A stretch of DNA of 64,000 nucleotides from Chryseobacterium arachidis (GTDB lineage Bacteria; Bacteroidota; Bacteroidia; Flavobacteriales; Weeksellaceae), in the NCBI RefSeq assembly GCF_900129245.1, contig NZ_FQUT01000021.1, forward strand, positions 1-64,000. Reading direction: 5' to 3'. A program made the position numbers and the translations under genes. Positions 14,863-23,745 of the stretch are shown here, piece by piece; within the stretch, counting starts at the first letter, position 1; every line of letters begins with the position of its first letter. A model generated the notes under the pieces. That model was not told the origin of the DNA, did not search any database, and saw only the letters and a list, made by a program, of their open reading frames with translations.

Positions 14863-16175
14863 TGATGAATAATATTTTTTTAATTACAAAAAGGGAATTT
14901 CTTACGCAGGTAAAGAAAAAATCCTTCGTTATACTGACACTTTTGGCTCCGGTGATGCTGATTGCCTTCGGAGCGGTAATCGGATTGATGTTTAAAGCCA
15001 ACGAATCGCACAGTGTGATTGAGGTGGTTGACAAAAGCGGCTTATTTAAAAATCAACTGAAGTCGGATGACCAGCTGAATTATGTCATCGTATCAGCAGC
15101 CGATGAAAAATCGAAAATCAATAATTTAAAAGGCAATGAATCCTTAGACGGGATTTTAATCTTACCGGAATTAAAAAACCAAAATTTTGATGATTTACAA
15201 CAGAATACAAGACTGATCATTAACAACAAAATCGGATTTGATACCAAAAAGAAGATTGTTTCTGATATTACAGATGTTGTTAAAAAAGAAAAAATCAAAC
15301 AATTGGGTATCGAACAAACGCAGCTCAATAGCCTTGATAAAAGCTTTACCTTAAAGACTATCAATGTTTCTGAAAACAATAAGGAAGATTCTGATCTTGC
15401 TTTTGGTGTGAAAAGTGTGCTAAGTATGCTTCTAATGTACGTAACATTCATGTTTATCATCATTTATGGAGTACGAGTAATGAGAAGTGTTTTGGAGGAA
15501 AAAAACAACCGTGTTGTGGAGATTATCATTTCTTCCGTAAAACCTTTCGAGCTGATGATGGGGAAAATTCTGGGAGTAACTATGGTTGCCCTGACTCAGT
15601 TTGTGGTATGGATCACGATGTCCGTGGTTGGAGCTTTAGTTTTGAATACAGGTTTTTCATCCATACCGAAAAATATTCCCGGAGGAAACGAAGAGATGAT
15701 GAGCAAGTTTGACATTCTGCAAATCGGAACGCAGATTTCGCACAGTTTATTAGAATTGAATTTCCCTTTAATTATCTTCGTATTTATCGTGTTTTTCCTC
15801 TTAGGATATATTTTTTACAGCTCTATTTATGCAGCCATTGGTTCTGCAGTAGACAATGAAACGGAAACGCAACAATTTACTTTATTTGCTATTCTCCCAT
15901 TGATGCTGGGAATGTATGGAAGTTTTACACTGATGAATAATCCTGACGGGCCGCTTGGATTTTGGCTGTCGATTATACCTTTTACCTCGCCGGTTGCCAT
16001 GATTGCAAGAATCCCTTTCGGGGTTCCAGCCTGGCAGATTGCTTTATCAATCGGATTGCTTTTAGGAACAACTATTTTTATGATTTTCCTTGCCGGGAAA
16101 ATTTATAGAGTGGGAATTTTAATGTACGGAAATAAGGCTACTTTGAAGGAAATCTGGAAATGGATTAAAAATTAA
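14862..16175 (+). CDS. ABC-2 type permease (NatB-like)
   Basis: A 437-residue membrane partner of the preceding ATPase. A first transmembrane helix (residues about 22-44) is followed by a large extracytoplasmic region and then five or six C-terminal helices starting near residue 185, the layout of the ABC2_membrane_3 family. The segment VLEEKNNRVVEIIISSVKPFELMMGK is cut here to VLEEKNNRVVEIIISSV, the conserved coupling-helix block. Start is ATG at 14862 or the next codon. Exported substrate is unknown. Confidence 0.86.
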   Translation: MMNNIFLITKREFLTQVKKKSFVILTLLAPVMLIAFGAVIGLMFKANESHSVIEVVDKSGLFKNQLKSDDQLNYVIVSAADEKSKINNLKGNESLDGILILPELKNQNFDDLQQNTRLIINNKIGFDTKKKIVSDITDVVKKEKIKQLGIEQTQLNSLDKSFTLKTINVSENNKEDSDLAFGVKSVLSMLLMYVTFMFIIIYGVRVMRSVLEEKNNRVVEIIISSVKPFELMMGKILGVTMVALTQFVVWITMSVVGALVLNTGFSSIPKNIPGGNEEMMSKFDILQIGTQISHSLLELNFPLIIFVFIVFFLLGYIFYSSIYAAIGSAVDNETETQQFTLFAILPLMLGMYGSFTLMNNPDGPLGFWLSIIPFTSPVAMIARIPFGVPAWQIALSIGLLLGTTIFMIFLAGKIYRVGILMYGNKATLKEIWKWIKN

Positions 16176-16192
16176 ATTCTAGTTGAATTATA

Positions 16193-16660
16193 ATGAAAAA
16201 AGCCTTTCTGTTACTAATGGTCAGTATTTTCAATCTTCATTATACTCAGGCTTTAAATGAAGATATTGTTTTTGAAAACCTAGCCGATGAAAGTAAATTA
16301 CTGATTGAAAACATTAATAAATTGCTTCCGAAAGCAAAAATAATTACAAAAAAAGAATGCAATCAATATGCATTGAGGCGGTATGGATGTATTGATAACT
16401 ACACAATAGTCTATCTGTATAACAATAAGCCTATACTTATTGACCAAAAACAATTCAGCTCCATAACTGCTTATATTTCAAACGGAACTGAAAAAGAATC
16501 AACTTATATAACAAAGACAAGAATATATATAACCGATTGGGAAAACAAAAAGTTTATAGGAAAGAACATACTTTTAAGTCAGGAAGGGAAAAATGAATCA
16601 ACTCCTTATCTTTATAAAAATGAAATTGAAGAAATAATTAAAAATTATGAAAGAAAATAA
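16193..16660 (+). CDS. Secreted protein of unknown function
   Basis: A 155-residue protein with an N-terminal signal peptide (MKKAFLLLMVSIFNLHYTQA). The mature part is mixed and polar with two cysteines (Cys63 and Cys73 approximately) that could form a disulfide. I see no known family motif. It begins 17 bp after the ABC permease, so it may be the third gene of that operon. Confidence 0.65.
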   Translation: MKKAFLLLMVSIFNLHYTQALNEDIVFENLADESKLLIENINKLLPKAKIITKKECNQYALRRYGCIDNYTIVYLYNNKPILIDQKQFSSITAYISNGTEKESTYITKTRIYITDWENKKFIGKNILLSQEGKNESTPYLYKNEIEEIIKNYERK

Positions 16661-16683
16661 TTTTGATTGTTATTAAAATAAAC

Positions 16684-16716
16684 AAAAATCCCGAAACCTA
16701 AGTTTCGGGATTTTTT
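16684..16716. terminator. Bidirectional terminator
   Basis: AAAAATCCCGAAAC (16684-16697) and GTTTCGGGATTTTT (16702-16715) form a 14-bp perfect stem with loop CTAA between converging genes. Confidence 0.9.
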
Positions 16717-16738
16717 ATGTTCTGCTTGAAATAAATTC

Positions 16739-17410
16739 TTAATTGAAGATGTAGGCTAAGCTTACGCTAAGAACCTGCTCAGATTTCTTTTTATCAGTTC
16801 CTTTCGGCTCATACTGAAGACCAGGATAGGTATTCGAAAGACCGAAATCATATCTTGCCGTAAGCTCCAGTTGTCTCTTATAGCTATAACCAATTCCAAG
16901 ACCAATTCCAAAGTTGAAGCTTTTGGCTTTTCCGTTCAGTTTTGGGTTACCAAGCTCCGATTTATAATCCGGATCATAGTAAGGTTTTGATACCGGAACA
17001 TTCTTCACACTCTGGTTCAATAAAAAATTAAATCTAGGACCAACTACACCAAAGAATTCTGATTCTGCTTCAGAAAAATAAGCTTTAAAGCTAACCGGTA
17101 CACTTAAATAGTTATTCGCATATACTGCATCGTAACCATCAATACCTTTAGCATCCTTATCTTTCCCTGTTTCTCCAGCACCAAAATACTGAACTTCGGG
17201 TTGAAGATAAAACTGGTTTGCCTTCCCGATAGGGATTAAAGCTAAAATTCCTGCCTGAAACGCAAATCTTTTTCCTGAGGGATTGTGGGCATTTTTAACA
17301 CCCGAATAATTGCCTCCTGCACTGATACCGAATCTTGTACTTTTAAGGTCAATTTGTGCAAAAGACAGAGTACTGACAGCCATTGCAGAGGCTAATAAAA
17401 TTTTTTTCAT
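16739..17410 (-). CDS. Outer-membrane beta-barrel protein
   Basis: A 223-residue protein with a signal peptide ending near SFAQ. The mature part has alternating aromatic and polar strands (FGISAGGNYSG, FYLQPEVQYFG, LELTARYDFGL) and ends in VSLAYIFN, typical of small barrels of the OMP_b-brl_2 family inserted by the Bam machinery. The role is unknown. It follows sucD by 16 bp on the minus strand and may share its transcript, though no functional link is obvious. Confidence 0.85.
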   Translation of the reverse strand: MKKILLASAMAVSTLSFAQIDLKSTRFGISAGGNYSGVKNAHNPSGKRFAFQAGILALIPIGKANQFYLQPEVQYFGAGETGKDKDAKGIDGYDAVYANNYLSVPVSFKAYFSEAESEFFGVVGPRFNFLLNQSVKNVPVSKPYYDPDYKSELGNPKLNGKAKSFNFGIGLGIGYSYKRQLELTARYDFGLSNTYPGLQYEPKGTDKKKSEQVLSVSLAYIFN

Positions 17411-17426
17411 ATTGATGTTTTTAATA

Positions 17427-18299
17427 TTAAGCTAAAACTTTTGCAATAGTAGCACCGATGTCCGCCGGAGAATCTACAACAGTAATACCGTTTTCTCTCA
17501 TGATTTCCATCTTAGCCTGAGCAGTATCCTCTGCACCACCTACGATAGCACCAGCGTGTCCCATTGTTCTTCCTTTAGGAGCAGTTTGTCCTGCGATGAA
17601 ACCTACAACAGGTTTAGTAGAACCGCTAGCTTTGTACCATCTTGCAGCTTCAGCCTCAAGACCACCACCGATTTCACCGATCATTACAACCGCTTCAGTT
17701 TCGGGATCGTTGATGAATAATTCCAAAGCTTCTCTTGTAGTAGTTCCGATGATTGGGTCACCACCGATACCGATAGCTGTAGAAATACCGAAACCAGCTC
17801 TTACCACCTGGTCTGCAGCTTCATAAGTAAGAGTACCAGATTTTGAAACGATACCTACTTTACCTTTTTTGAAAACGAAACCTGGCATAATACCAATTTT
17901 AGCTTCTTCAGAAGTAATGATTCCAGGGCAGTTTGGACCGATTAATCTGCAGTCTCTGTCGGCGATATAAGATTTTACTTTTACCATATCCGCTACAGGA
18001 ATACCTTCAGTAATACATACAATCACTTTGATCCCCGCTTCAGCAGCTTCCATAATAGCATCAGCAGCAAATGCAGGCGGTACGAAAATGATACTCACGT
18101 TAGCTCCAGCTTTTGCAACAGCATCAGCAACAGTGTTGAATACCGGCTTTCCTAAGTGCTCGCTACCCCCTTTTCCCGGAGTAACACCACCTACTACGTT
18201 TGTTCCGTATTCGATCATCTGACCCGCGTGGAAAGTACCTTCGTTCCCTGTAAATCCTTGTACAATTACTTTAGAATCTTTGTTTACTAAAATTGACAT
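17427..18299 (-). CDS. sucD: Succinyl-CoA synthetase alpha subunit
   Basis: Catalyses, with the beta subunit SucC, the conversion of succinyl-CoA to succinate with ATP or GTP formation in the citric acid cycle. The 290-residue protein has the CoA-binding N-terminal Rossmann domain (VQGFTGNEGTFHAGQMIEYG) and the phosphorylated histidine His248 in TMGHAGAIVGG. sucC is not beside it, a separation common in Bacteroidota. Confidence 0.96.
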   Translation of the reverse strand: MSILVNKDSKVIVQGFTGNEGTFHAGQMIEYGTNVVGGVTPGKGGSEHLGKPVFNTVADAVAKAGANVSIIFVPPAFAADAIMEAAEAGIKVIVCITEGIPVADMVKVKSYIADRDCRLIGPNCPGIITSEEAKIGIMPGFVFKKGKVGIVSKSGTLTYEAADQVVRAGFGISTAIGIGGDPIIGTTTREALELFINDPETEAVVMIGEIGGGLEAEAARWYKASGSTKPVVGFIAGQTAPKGRTMGHAGAIVGGAEDTAQAKMEIMRENGITVVDSPADIGATIAKVLA

Positions 18300-18390
18300 T
18301 TTATTATAATTTTAATTTATTTATTATTTTTATTAATGCTCACAAATTTAATTAAATTTCTTTGATTAAAGATAAATCTAAACAATTTGT

Positions 18391-19293
18391 TTATTTGAGA
18401 TTTCTCAGTTTAACCTCTTTTTTCAGATAAGTTTTAAAATCTTCTGCGAACATCCCGATATACGTTCCTTTTTCAAGATCTCTGTTGACTCCGGTTTTGC
18501 CTAAAAGGACTGATCCACTCTCGATTTTGTTTCCGGAAGCAATACCAACCTGTCCCCATAAAGTAACCTCATCACCGATGACACAGCATCCTGCGATACC
18601 GACCTGTGAAGCGATCAGACATTTTTTACCAATCACGGTATCATGGCCGATCTGGATTTGATTATCCAAAACAGAACCTTCTCCAATTACCGTAGAATCC
18701 GTAACACCTCTATCGATTGTACAGCCGTTTCCTATTTCTACATTGTTTTCGATCACAACGTTTCCAACAGAGATTAAACGGTCGAAATTTCCGTTTAATT
18801 TTCTGTAATAAAAAGCGTCGCCACCCAAAACGGTGTTTGACTGGATAACAACATTATCACCGATAACCGTTCTGTCACCAATGACCACATTTGGAAAAAT
18901 AAGGGTGTTTTTTCCGATTGTCACATTATTTCCGATAACAGCAGTGCGATGGATTTTTGTACCTTCTCCGACTTCTACATCGTGAAGTTCTTCGGTAAAG
19001 TTATATATTCTCGTAAAGTGAGTATTGATCTTATTGAAATCCCTGAAAGGATCATCAGAAACCAAAAGCGCTTTTCCTTCCGGACATTCTACTTCTTTAT
19101 CAATTAAAATGATGGTTGCAGCAGAATTTAAAGCTTTATCGTAATATTTCGGATGGTTGACGAAAACGATATCTCCAGGTCTTACCATGTGGATTTCGTT
19201 GGTTCCCAATACTTGGAAATCTTCTGAACCGATAAATTTAGCCCCGATAAGATCTGCAATAGTTTTCAGTTTTTGTGGCTGATGAAACGTCAT
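18391..19293 (-). CDS. LpxD-like left-handed beta-helix acyltransferase (second paralogue)
   Basis: A 300-residue protein built of hexapeptide repeats, with an N-terminal LpxD-type UDP-sugar-binding domain (residues about 1-95). It resembles UDP-3-O-acylglucosamine N-acyltransferase but is distinct from the canonical LpxD encoded at 22654-23673. The repeat block runs from about residue 100 to 285. Flavobacteria commonly carry two such proteins; whether this one acts in lipid A or on another sugar nucleotide is unknown. It lies between the efp terminator and sucD. Confidence 0.82.
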   Translation of the reverse strand: MTFHQPQKLKTIADLIGAKFIGSEDFQVLGTNEIHMVRPGDIVFVNHPKYYDKALNSAATIILIDKEVECPEGKALLVSDDPFRDFNKINTHFTRIYNFTEELHDVEVGEGTKIHRTAVIGNNVTIGKNTLIFPNVVIGDRTVIGDNVVIQSNTVLGGDAFYYRKLNGNFDRLISVGNVVIENNVEIGNGCTIDRGVTDSTVIGEGSVLDNQIQIGHDTVIGKKCLIASQVGIAGCCVIGDEVTLWGQVGIASGNKIESGSVLLGKTGVNRDLEKGTYIGMFAEDFKTYLKKEVKLRNLK

Positions 19294-19321
19294 ATTTTTT
19301 AAATGATGTTTTTAAATTTTC

Positions 19322-19354
19322 AACCTTGTCAAGATTTGAAATCTTGACAAGGTT
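19322..19354. repeat. Perfect 16-bp inverted repeat
   Basis: AACCTTGTCAAGATTT (19322-19337) and AAATCTTGACAAGGTT (19339-19354) are exact inverted copies around a single G, then TTTTG. Repeats with this core are, as I recall, frequent between genes of Chryseobacterium and Flavobacterium. It could act as a terminator in the plus direction, but no plus gene precedes it. Confidence 0.75.
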
Positions 19355-19373
19355 TTGTTTTTCAACTTTAGTC

Positions 19374-19456
19374 GCAGCCCGACCTGAGTGGAGCTCTTTT
19401 TGTTTCGTCTGAAAAGACGAGACAAAAAAGCGGGAACGGAGGGCGGAAATAGCTGC
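19374..19456. repeat. Hairpin-forming dispersed element
   Basis: The core TTTTTGTTTCGTCT (19397-19410) pairs with AGACGAGACAAAAA (19415-19428) with one wobble. It is flanked by G/C-rich arms, CAGCCCGACCTGAGTGGAGC on the left and GCGGGAACGGAGGGCGG on the right, which stand out from the AT-rich surroundings. This composition is like small nonautonomous repeats seen in Chryseobacterium. Only one copy is present here. Confidence 0.55.
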
Positions 19457-19470
19457 CATAAAAAATGAAA

Positions 19471-19494
19471 GCTGAAAGTATAACAACTTTCAGC
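19471..19494 (-). terminator. Terminator of lpx-efp operon
   Basis: GCTGAAAGT (19471-19479) and ACTTTCAGC (19486-19494) form a 9-bp stem. On the minus strand it is followed by TTTCATTTTTTA. It lies 20 bp after the efp stop codon. Confidence 0.82.
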
Positions 19495-19514
19495 CTCATA
19501 TTATTCTTGAATAA

Positions 19515-20081
19515 TTATTCTTTTACTCTTTCCAGGTAAGAACCGTCTTCAGTGCTCACTTTGATTTTGTCTCCCGGCTCGATAAACAAAGGAACCATTA
19601 CTCTTGCTCCTGTTTCAACGATTGCGTTTTTAAGAGCGTTTGTTGCTGTGTTTCCTTTTACTCCCGGATCAGCTTCTACTACTTCCAAATAAACAGACTG
19701 CGGTAATTCGGCAGAAAGCGGGGTTTCGTCTACTTCTTTCAAAATGATCGTAACCTCTTCACCAGCTTTCATCAGGTTTGAGTTTTCAATCATATCTTTA
19801 TTTAAGTATAATTGAGAGAAGTCATCATTATTCATGAAGTGAAAACCATTCTCATCATCATAAAGATACTGATATTTTCTTGTGATAACTTTTACCTCGT
19901 CGATTTTGTGACCTGCCGAGAATGTATTGTCGATTACCTTTCCGTTGGTTACAGATTTTAATTTTGTTCTAACGAAAGCAGGACCTTTTCCTGGTTTTAC
20001 GTGAAGGAACTCGATTACTTTATAAATATCATTGCTGTACTCTATACACAGACCTTTTCTGATATCGTTACTTGTTGCCAT
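19515..20081 (-). CDS. efp: Translation elongation factor P
   Basis: Binds ribosomes stalled at proline-rich stretches and restores peptide-bond formation. The 188-residue protein has the KOW-like N-terminal domain and two OB domains. The loop that reaches the peptidyl-transferase centre reads VKPGKGPAFVRTK with Lys32 at its tip, the residue that is modified in many bacteria. No modification enzyme gene is nearby. It is the last gene of the lpxD-lpxC/fabZ-lpxA-unknown-efp run. Confidence 0.96.
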   Translation of the reverse strand: MATSNDIRKGLCIEYSNDIYKVIEFLHVKPGKGPAFVRTKLKSVTNGKVIDNTFSAGHKIDEVKVITRKYQYLYDDENGFHFMNNDDFSQLYLNKDMIENSNLMKAGEEVTIILKEVDETPLSAELPQSVYLEVVEADPGVKGNTATNALKNAIVETGARVMVPLFIEPGDKIKVSTEDGSYLERVKE

Positions 20082-20096
20082 TAATTTTGTATATAA

Positions 20097-20438
20097 TTAT
20101 TTTCTTTTATTAAATTGTATTCCCTGACCCTGAAACTGATTTCTATTGAATACATTATTGCTGTTAAATGTATTCATATTATTATTCAATCTGTTGACAT
20201 TCGTCTGGATCTCGGAACTGTATGGGCTGGCAGTACCTAAAATTGAATTGCTGCCGGTATTATTTTGTTTCAGAATATCATTAAAGTTATTCCTGGCAAT
20301 ACTATCATTAGACTTCGAAGGAAGCTTTCTTTCCATAATGGAAGTCCTGGTTGTCTTCTCAGTTTTTAATCCTTCCGTTTGCTGTCCAAACAGAAAAGAT
20401 GTCGCAGAGAGCGTTATCAGTAAGATTAAGTTTTTCAT
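20097..20438 (-). CDS. Small secreted asparagine-rich protein
   Basis: A 113-residue protein with a signal peptide (MKNLILLITLSATSFLFGQ) and a mature region rich in Asn, Ser and Gln, ending in Lys-Arg-Lys. No known domain is seen and the region looks disordered. It lies between lpxA (17 bp) and efp (15 bp) on the same strand, so it is very likely expressed with them. Confidence 0.7.
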   Translation of the reverse strand: MKNLILLITLSATSFLFGQQTEGLKTEKTTRTSIMERKLPSKSNDSIARNNFNDILKQNNTGSNSILGTASPYSSEIQTNVNRLNNNMNTFNSNNVFNRNQFQGQGIQFNKRK

Positions 20439-20455
20439 GACAGTATTTATTAAAA

Positions 20456-21250
20456 TTATTCTCTGTCTTTTCCGGTTCCGTATCCTTTTACGATACCTCT
20501 CGGAGAATTTTGGATAAACTGAAGGATTTCATCTCTTTCAGCAGTAGGAAGCATTTCTTTCTCAATATGCGTAATCGCTTGGGAAACGTTCATCTTCATT
20601 TGGAAAATAGCTCTGTAGATTTTCTGAATTTCAAAGATTTTCTCATTGGTAAATCCTCTTCTTCTTAATCCTACAGAATTGATTCCCGCATAAGACATCG
20701 GTTCTCTAGCCACTTTCACATAAGGCGGAATATCTTTTCTTACCAAAGTACCTCCTGAAATCATTACGTGCTTTCCGATCTTACCAAACTGGTGAACAGC
20801 TGATAAACCTCCCATAACCGTATAATCGCCAATTTCTACATGACCTGCAATACCACAACCATTTACAATGATAACGTGATCTCCGATAACGCAGTCGTGA
20901 GCAATGTGAGAAGTCGCCATAATCAGGCAGTTTTTTCCGATTTTTGTGTAACCCAGCGCTTTCGTTCCTCTGTTTACCGTCACACATTCTCTGATGGTTG
21001 TTTCGTCACCGATAATAACCTGCGTATCTTCACCATCGAATTTTAAATCCTGAGGAATCGCAGAAATTACCGTTCCCGGGAAAATTCTGCAGTTCTTTCC
21101 AATTCTTGCCCCATCCATGATGGTAACGTTGGGACCTATCCATGTTCCTTCCCCGATTTCCACATCCCCTGCAATAGTAGTAAATGGTTCTACAATTACA
21201 TTTTTGCTGATTTTCGCACGTTTATCTACGGCTGCTAATTGATGAATCAT
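20456..21250 (-). CDS. lpxA: UDP-N-acetylglucosamine acyltransferase
   Basis: Adds a 3-hydroxyacyl chain from ACP to the 3-position of UDP-GlcNAc, the first step of lipid A synthesis. The 264-residue protein is a left-handed beta-helix of hexapeptide repeats. The catalytic histidine is His118 in SHIAHDC, matching His125 of E. coli. The start codon directly abuts the stop codon of lpxC-fabZ. Confidence 0.95.
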   Translation of the reverse strand: MIHQLAAVDKRAKISKNVIVEPFTTIAGDVEIGEGTWIGPNVTIMDGARIGKNCRIFPGTVISAIPQDLKFDGEDTQVIIGDETTIRECVTVNRGTKALGYTKIGKNCLIMATSHIAHDCVIGDHVIIVNGCGIAGHVEIGDYTVMGGLSAVHQFGKIGKHVMISGGTLVRKDIPPYVKVAREPMSYAGINSVGLRRRGFTNEKIFEIQKIYRAIFQMKMNVSQAITHIEKEMLPTAERDEILQFIQNSPRGIVKGYGTGKDRE

Positions 21251-22648
21251 TTAATCAACTTTATTTTTTGCAACTTGGGCCATTAGTTCTGCTTCTACAG
21301 CTACCGTATCTCCTACGTAACCATAACCTTGCATGTGAACAATTCCTCTTCTGATAGGCTCTATCAATTCGATTTTAAAGATAAGCGTATCTCCAGGAAT
21401 TACTTTTCTTTTGAATTTTACTTTATCAATTTTAATAAAATAAGTAGAATAATTTTCAGGATCCGGAACACTTGCCAATACAAGAATTCCCCCTGTCTGT
21501 GCTAAAGCTTCAACTTGTAAAACCCCCGGCATTACTGGCTCTTTCGGGAAATGTCCAACGAAGAAAGGCTCGTTCATTGTAACATTTTTAAGACCTACAA
21601 CGTGAGAATCTGAAAGCTCAAGAACTTTATCAATCAACAAAAACGGAGGTCTGTGAGGCATCAGCTTCATGATTCCGTTGATATCGAAAACAGGCTCTTT
21701 TGTTAAATCAAAATCAGGAACGTTTTTCTTCTTCTGCAATTTCCACTGACGGTTCAGTTTTTTCGCAAATTGAGTATTTACGTAATGTCCTGGTTTATTA
21801 GCAATTACTTTACCTTTTATTTTCACTCCTGCCAAAGCCAAATCACCGATTACATCTAGTAATTTGTGTCTTGCCGCTTCGTTAGGATAATTTAAATTTA
21901 AATTATCGAGAATTCCGTTTGGTCTGATTGATACGTTGTCTTTACCAAAGGCTTTCTTTAATTTTTCTGTCGTTTCAGGAGTAAGATCTTTATCTACATA
22001 AACAATTGCATTGGAAATATCTCCACCTTTGATCAAACCGTGGTCCAAAAGCATTTCCAGCTCGTGTAAGAAACTGAATGTTCTTGCAGATGAAATTTCT
22101 TCTTTAAACTCAGAAATATTTTTAATGGTAGCATTCTGTGTTCCTAAAACTTTAGTTCCAAAATCTACCATCGTAGTTACTTCGTATGTATCTGAAGGAA
22201 TAATGGTGATTTCTGATCCCGTAGCCGGATCGCTGTAGGTAAGAACTTCTTTTACAACTAGATATTCCCTCGCTGTATTTTGTTCAACTACTCCAACACT
22301 TTCGATAGCTTCAACAAAAAACTTTGATGATCCATCTAAAATTGGTGGTTCAGAAGCATCCATCTCTAAAATGGCATTATCGATATCACAACCTACCAAA
22401 GCCGCTAAAAGATGTTCGCAGGTATTGATCTTTACTCCTAATTTTTCTAATGTCGTTCCTCTTTCAGTCGCTACAACATAGTTAACATCAGCTTCAACCT
22501 GAGGATGCCCCTCTAAGTCTGTTCTTACGAATACGAAACCTGTATTTTCTTTTGCAGGTTTCATGGTTAGTTTTACTTCTTTACCAGTATGAAGTCCGAT
22601 TCCGGAAAGTGTCACTTCCTGTTGAAGTGTTTTTTGCATATCACTCAT
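21251..22648 (-). CDS. lpxC: Bifunctional LpxC deacetylase / FabZ dehydratase
   Basis: A 465-residue fusion normal for Bacteroidota. Residues about 1-300 are LpxC, the zinc deacetylase that commits UDP-3-O-acyl-GlcNAc to lipid A; the motifs HLLAALVG and HKLLDVIGDLAL supply zinc ligands. Residues about 315-465 are FabZ, the 3-hydroxyacyl-ACP dehydratase, with the hot-dog helix block GHFPKEPVMPGVLQVEALAQ. The fusion joins the two enzymes that compete for 3-hydroxyacyl-ACP. It lies between lpxD (5 bp gap) and lpxA (no gap). Confidence 0.95.
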   Translation of the reverse strand: MSDMQKTLQQEVTLSGIGLHTGKEVKLTMKPAKENTGFVFVRTDLEGHPQVEADVNYVVATERGTTLEKLGVKINTCEHLLAALVGCDIDNAILEMDASEPPILDGSSKFFVEAIESVGVVEQNTAREYLVVKEVLTYSDPATGSEITIIPSDTYEVTTMVDFGTKVLGTQNATIKNISEFKEEISSARTFSFLHELEMLLDHGLIKGGDISNAIVYVDKDLTPETTEKLKKAFGKDNVSIRPNGILDNLNLNYPNEAARHKLLDVIGDLALAGVKIKGKVIANKPGHYVNTQFAKKLNRQWKLQKKKNVPDFDLTKEPVFDINGIMKLMPHRPPFLLIDKVLELSDSHVVGLKNVTMNEPFFVGHFPKEPVMPGVLQVEALAQTGGILVLASVPDPENYSTYFIKIDKVKFKRKVIPGDTLIFKIELIEPIRRGIVHMQGYGYVGDTVAVEAELMAQVAKNKVD

Positions 22649-22653
22649 TAGTT

Positions 22654-23673
22654 TTAATCTTTTGAGTTATTCTCGAGATTATTTATTCTTTTTACAACTT
22701 CAGGTAAATTTCTGAAATGTACGTAACTTCTAAGGTAATCGTTATAGCTTATCGCAGGAGAGCCGTAAATCGTTTCCTTATCACTAACGCTGGAATTCAC
22801 TCCACTTTGCGCCTGAATTTTCACCTGATTTCCGATTTTAATATGACCGACAACACCCACCTGACCTCCAATCTGATTCCAGTCGCCGATTATTGTAGAT
22901 CCTGCAATTCCCGCCTGTGCTGCAATTACGTTGTTTTTTCCGATTTTCACGTTGTGTGCAATCTGGATCAGATTATCGATTTTTGTTCCTTTACCTATAA
23001 TTGTAGAACCAATTGTCGCTCTGTCGATACTACAGTTTGAACCGATTTCCACATCATCTTCAATGATTACATTTCCTAACTGAGGAATTTTTTTGAAACC
23101 ATCCGGAGTCGGCTGAAATCCAAAACCATCACCGCCAATCACAGTATTTGAATGAATTACACAATTATCACCAATAATGCAATAATCATAAATTCTTGCT
23201 CCACTGTCAATTTTACAGTTTTTACCGATTTTTACTCCTTTACCTATATAAACGTGCGGATAGATCTGAGATCCTTCCCCGATCTTTGCCTTTTCAGAAA
23301 CATAAGTGAAAGCTCCGATATACACCTTATCACCGATTACAGCGGTATCATGGATCGAAGAGCCATCTTCAATACCTTCTTTTCTACCCTGCATTTCCTG
23401 ATACAGATTCATTAAAACCTGGAAAGAAAGATAAGCGTCCTTTACTGCAATAATAGTAGGATTATAAGTATCTTTTGCCAAAAGATTTTCAGAAACGATG
23501 ATAACGGAACATTTTGAAGTATCCAAATAATGCGAAAACCGATCTTGTGCTATAAAAGAAAGATGTCCTGTTTCTCCGCCTTCAATAGGTGAAACTCCAG
23601 TAATAAGTGCATTCTCGTCACCTATTATTTTTCCGTCAATAAAACTTGCAATTTGCGAAGCTGTAAATTCCAT
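22654..23673 (-). CDS. lpxD: UDP-3-O-acylglucosamine N-acyltransferase
   Basis: Third enzyme of lipid A synthesis; adds the N-linked acyl chain to UDP-3-O-acylglucosamine. The 339-residue protein has the N-terminal uridine-binding domain (residues about 1-100) and hexapeptide repeats. The catalytic histidine lies in LIQIAHNVKIGKN. The frame extends three codons to a TTG, but the ATG at 23673 is preferred because the -7 box ends 6 nt before it. It heads the lpxD-lpxC/fabZ-lpxA operon. Confidence 0.94.
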   Translation of the reverse strand: MEFTASQIASFIDGKIIGDENALITGVSPIEGGETGHLSFIAQDRFSHYLDTSKCSVIIVSENLLAKDTYNPTIIAVKDAYLSFQVLMNLYQEMQGRKEGIEDGSSIHDTAVIGDKVYIGAFTYVSEKAKIGEGSQIYPHVYIGKGVKIGKNCKIDSGARIYDYCIIGDNCVIHSNTVIGGDGFGFQPTPDGFKKIPQLGNVIIEDDVEIGSNCSIDRATIGSTIIGKGTKIDNLIQIAHNVKIGKNNVIAAQAGIAGSTIIGDWNQIGGQVGVVGHIKIGNQVKIQAQSGVNSSVSDKETIYGSPAISYNDYLRSYVHFRNLPEVVKRINNLENNSKD

Positions 23674-23679
23674 ATTCTG

Positions 23680-23708
23680 CAAAGATAAGAAATTCTGTAA
23701 TTCGCAAA
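23680..23708 (-). promoter_or_regulatory. Promoter of the lpx operon, close to the start codon
   Basis: Minus-strand TTTG (23708-23705), 17 bp, then TATCTTTG (23687-23680) match the Bacteroidota promoter. Only CAGAAT separates the box from the lpxD ATG, which predicts a leaderless or nearly leaderless transcript. Confidence 0.6.
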
Positions 23709-23745
23709 CATTTTTTAATTTTCGGATTGTGAATTTTAATATACT

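Noticed and set aside
19238..19486. 82-codon minus-strand frame across the hairpin elements
   Set aside because: It translates the repeat elements and the start of the LpxD-like gene in another frame; no credible protein.
20781..21046. Frames in other phases inside lpxA
   Set aside because: Hexapeptide repeat coding sequence often leaves long open frames on other phases; no independent support.
21251..22648. LpxC-FabZ fusion as a novel enzyme
   Set aside because: The fusion is standard in Bacteroidota.
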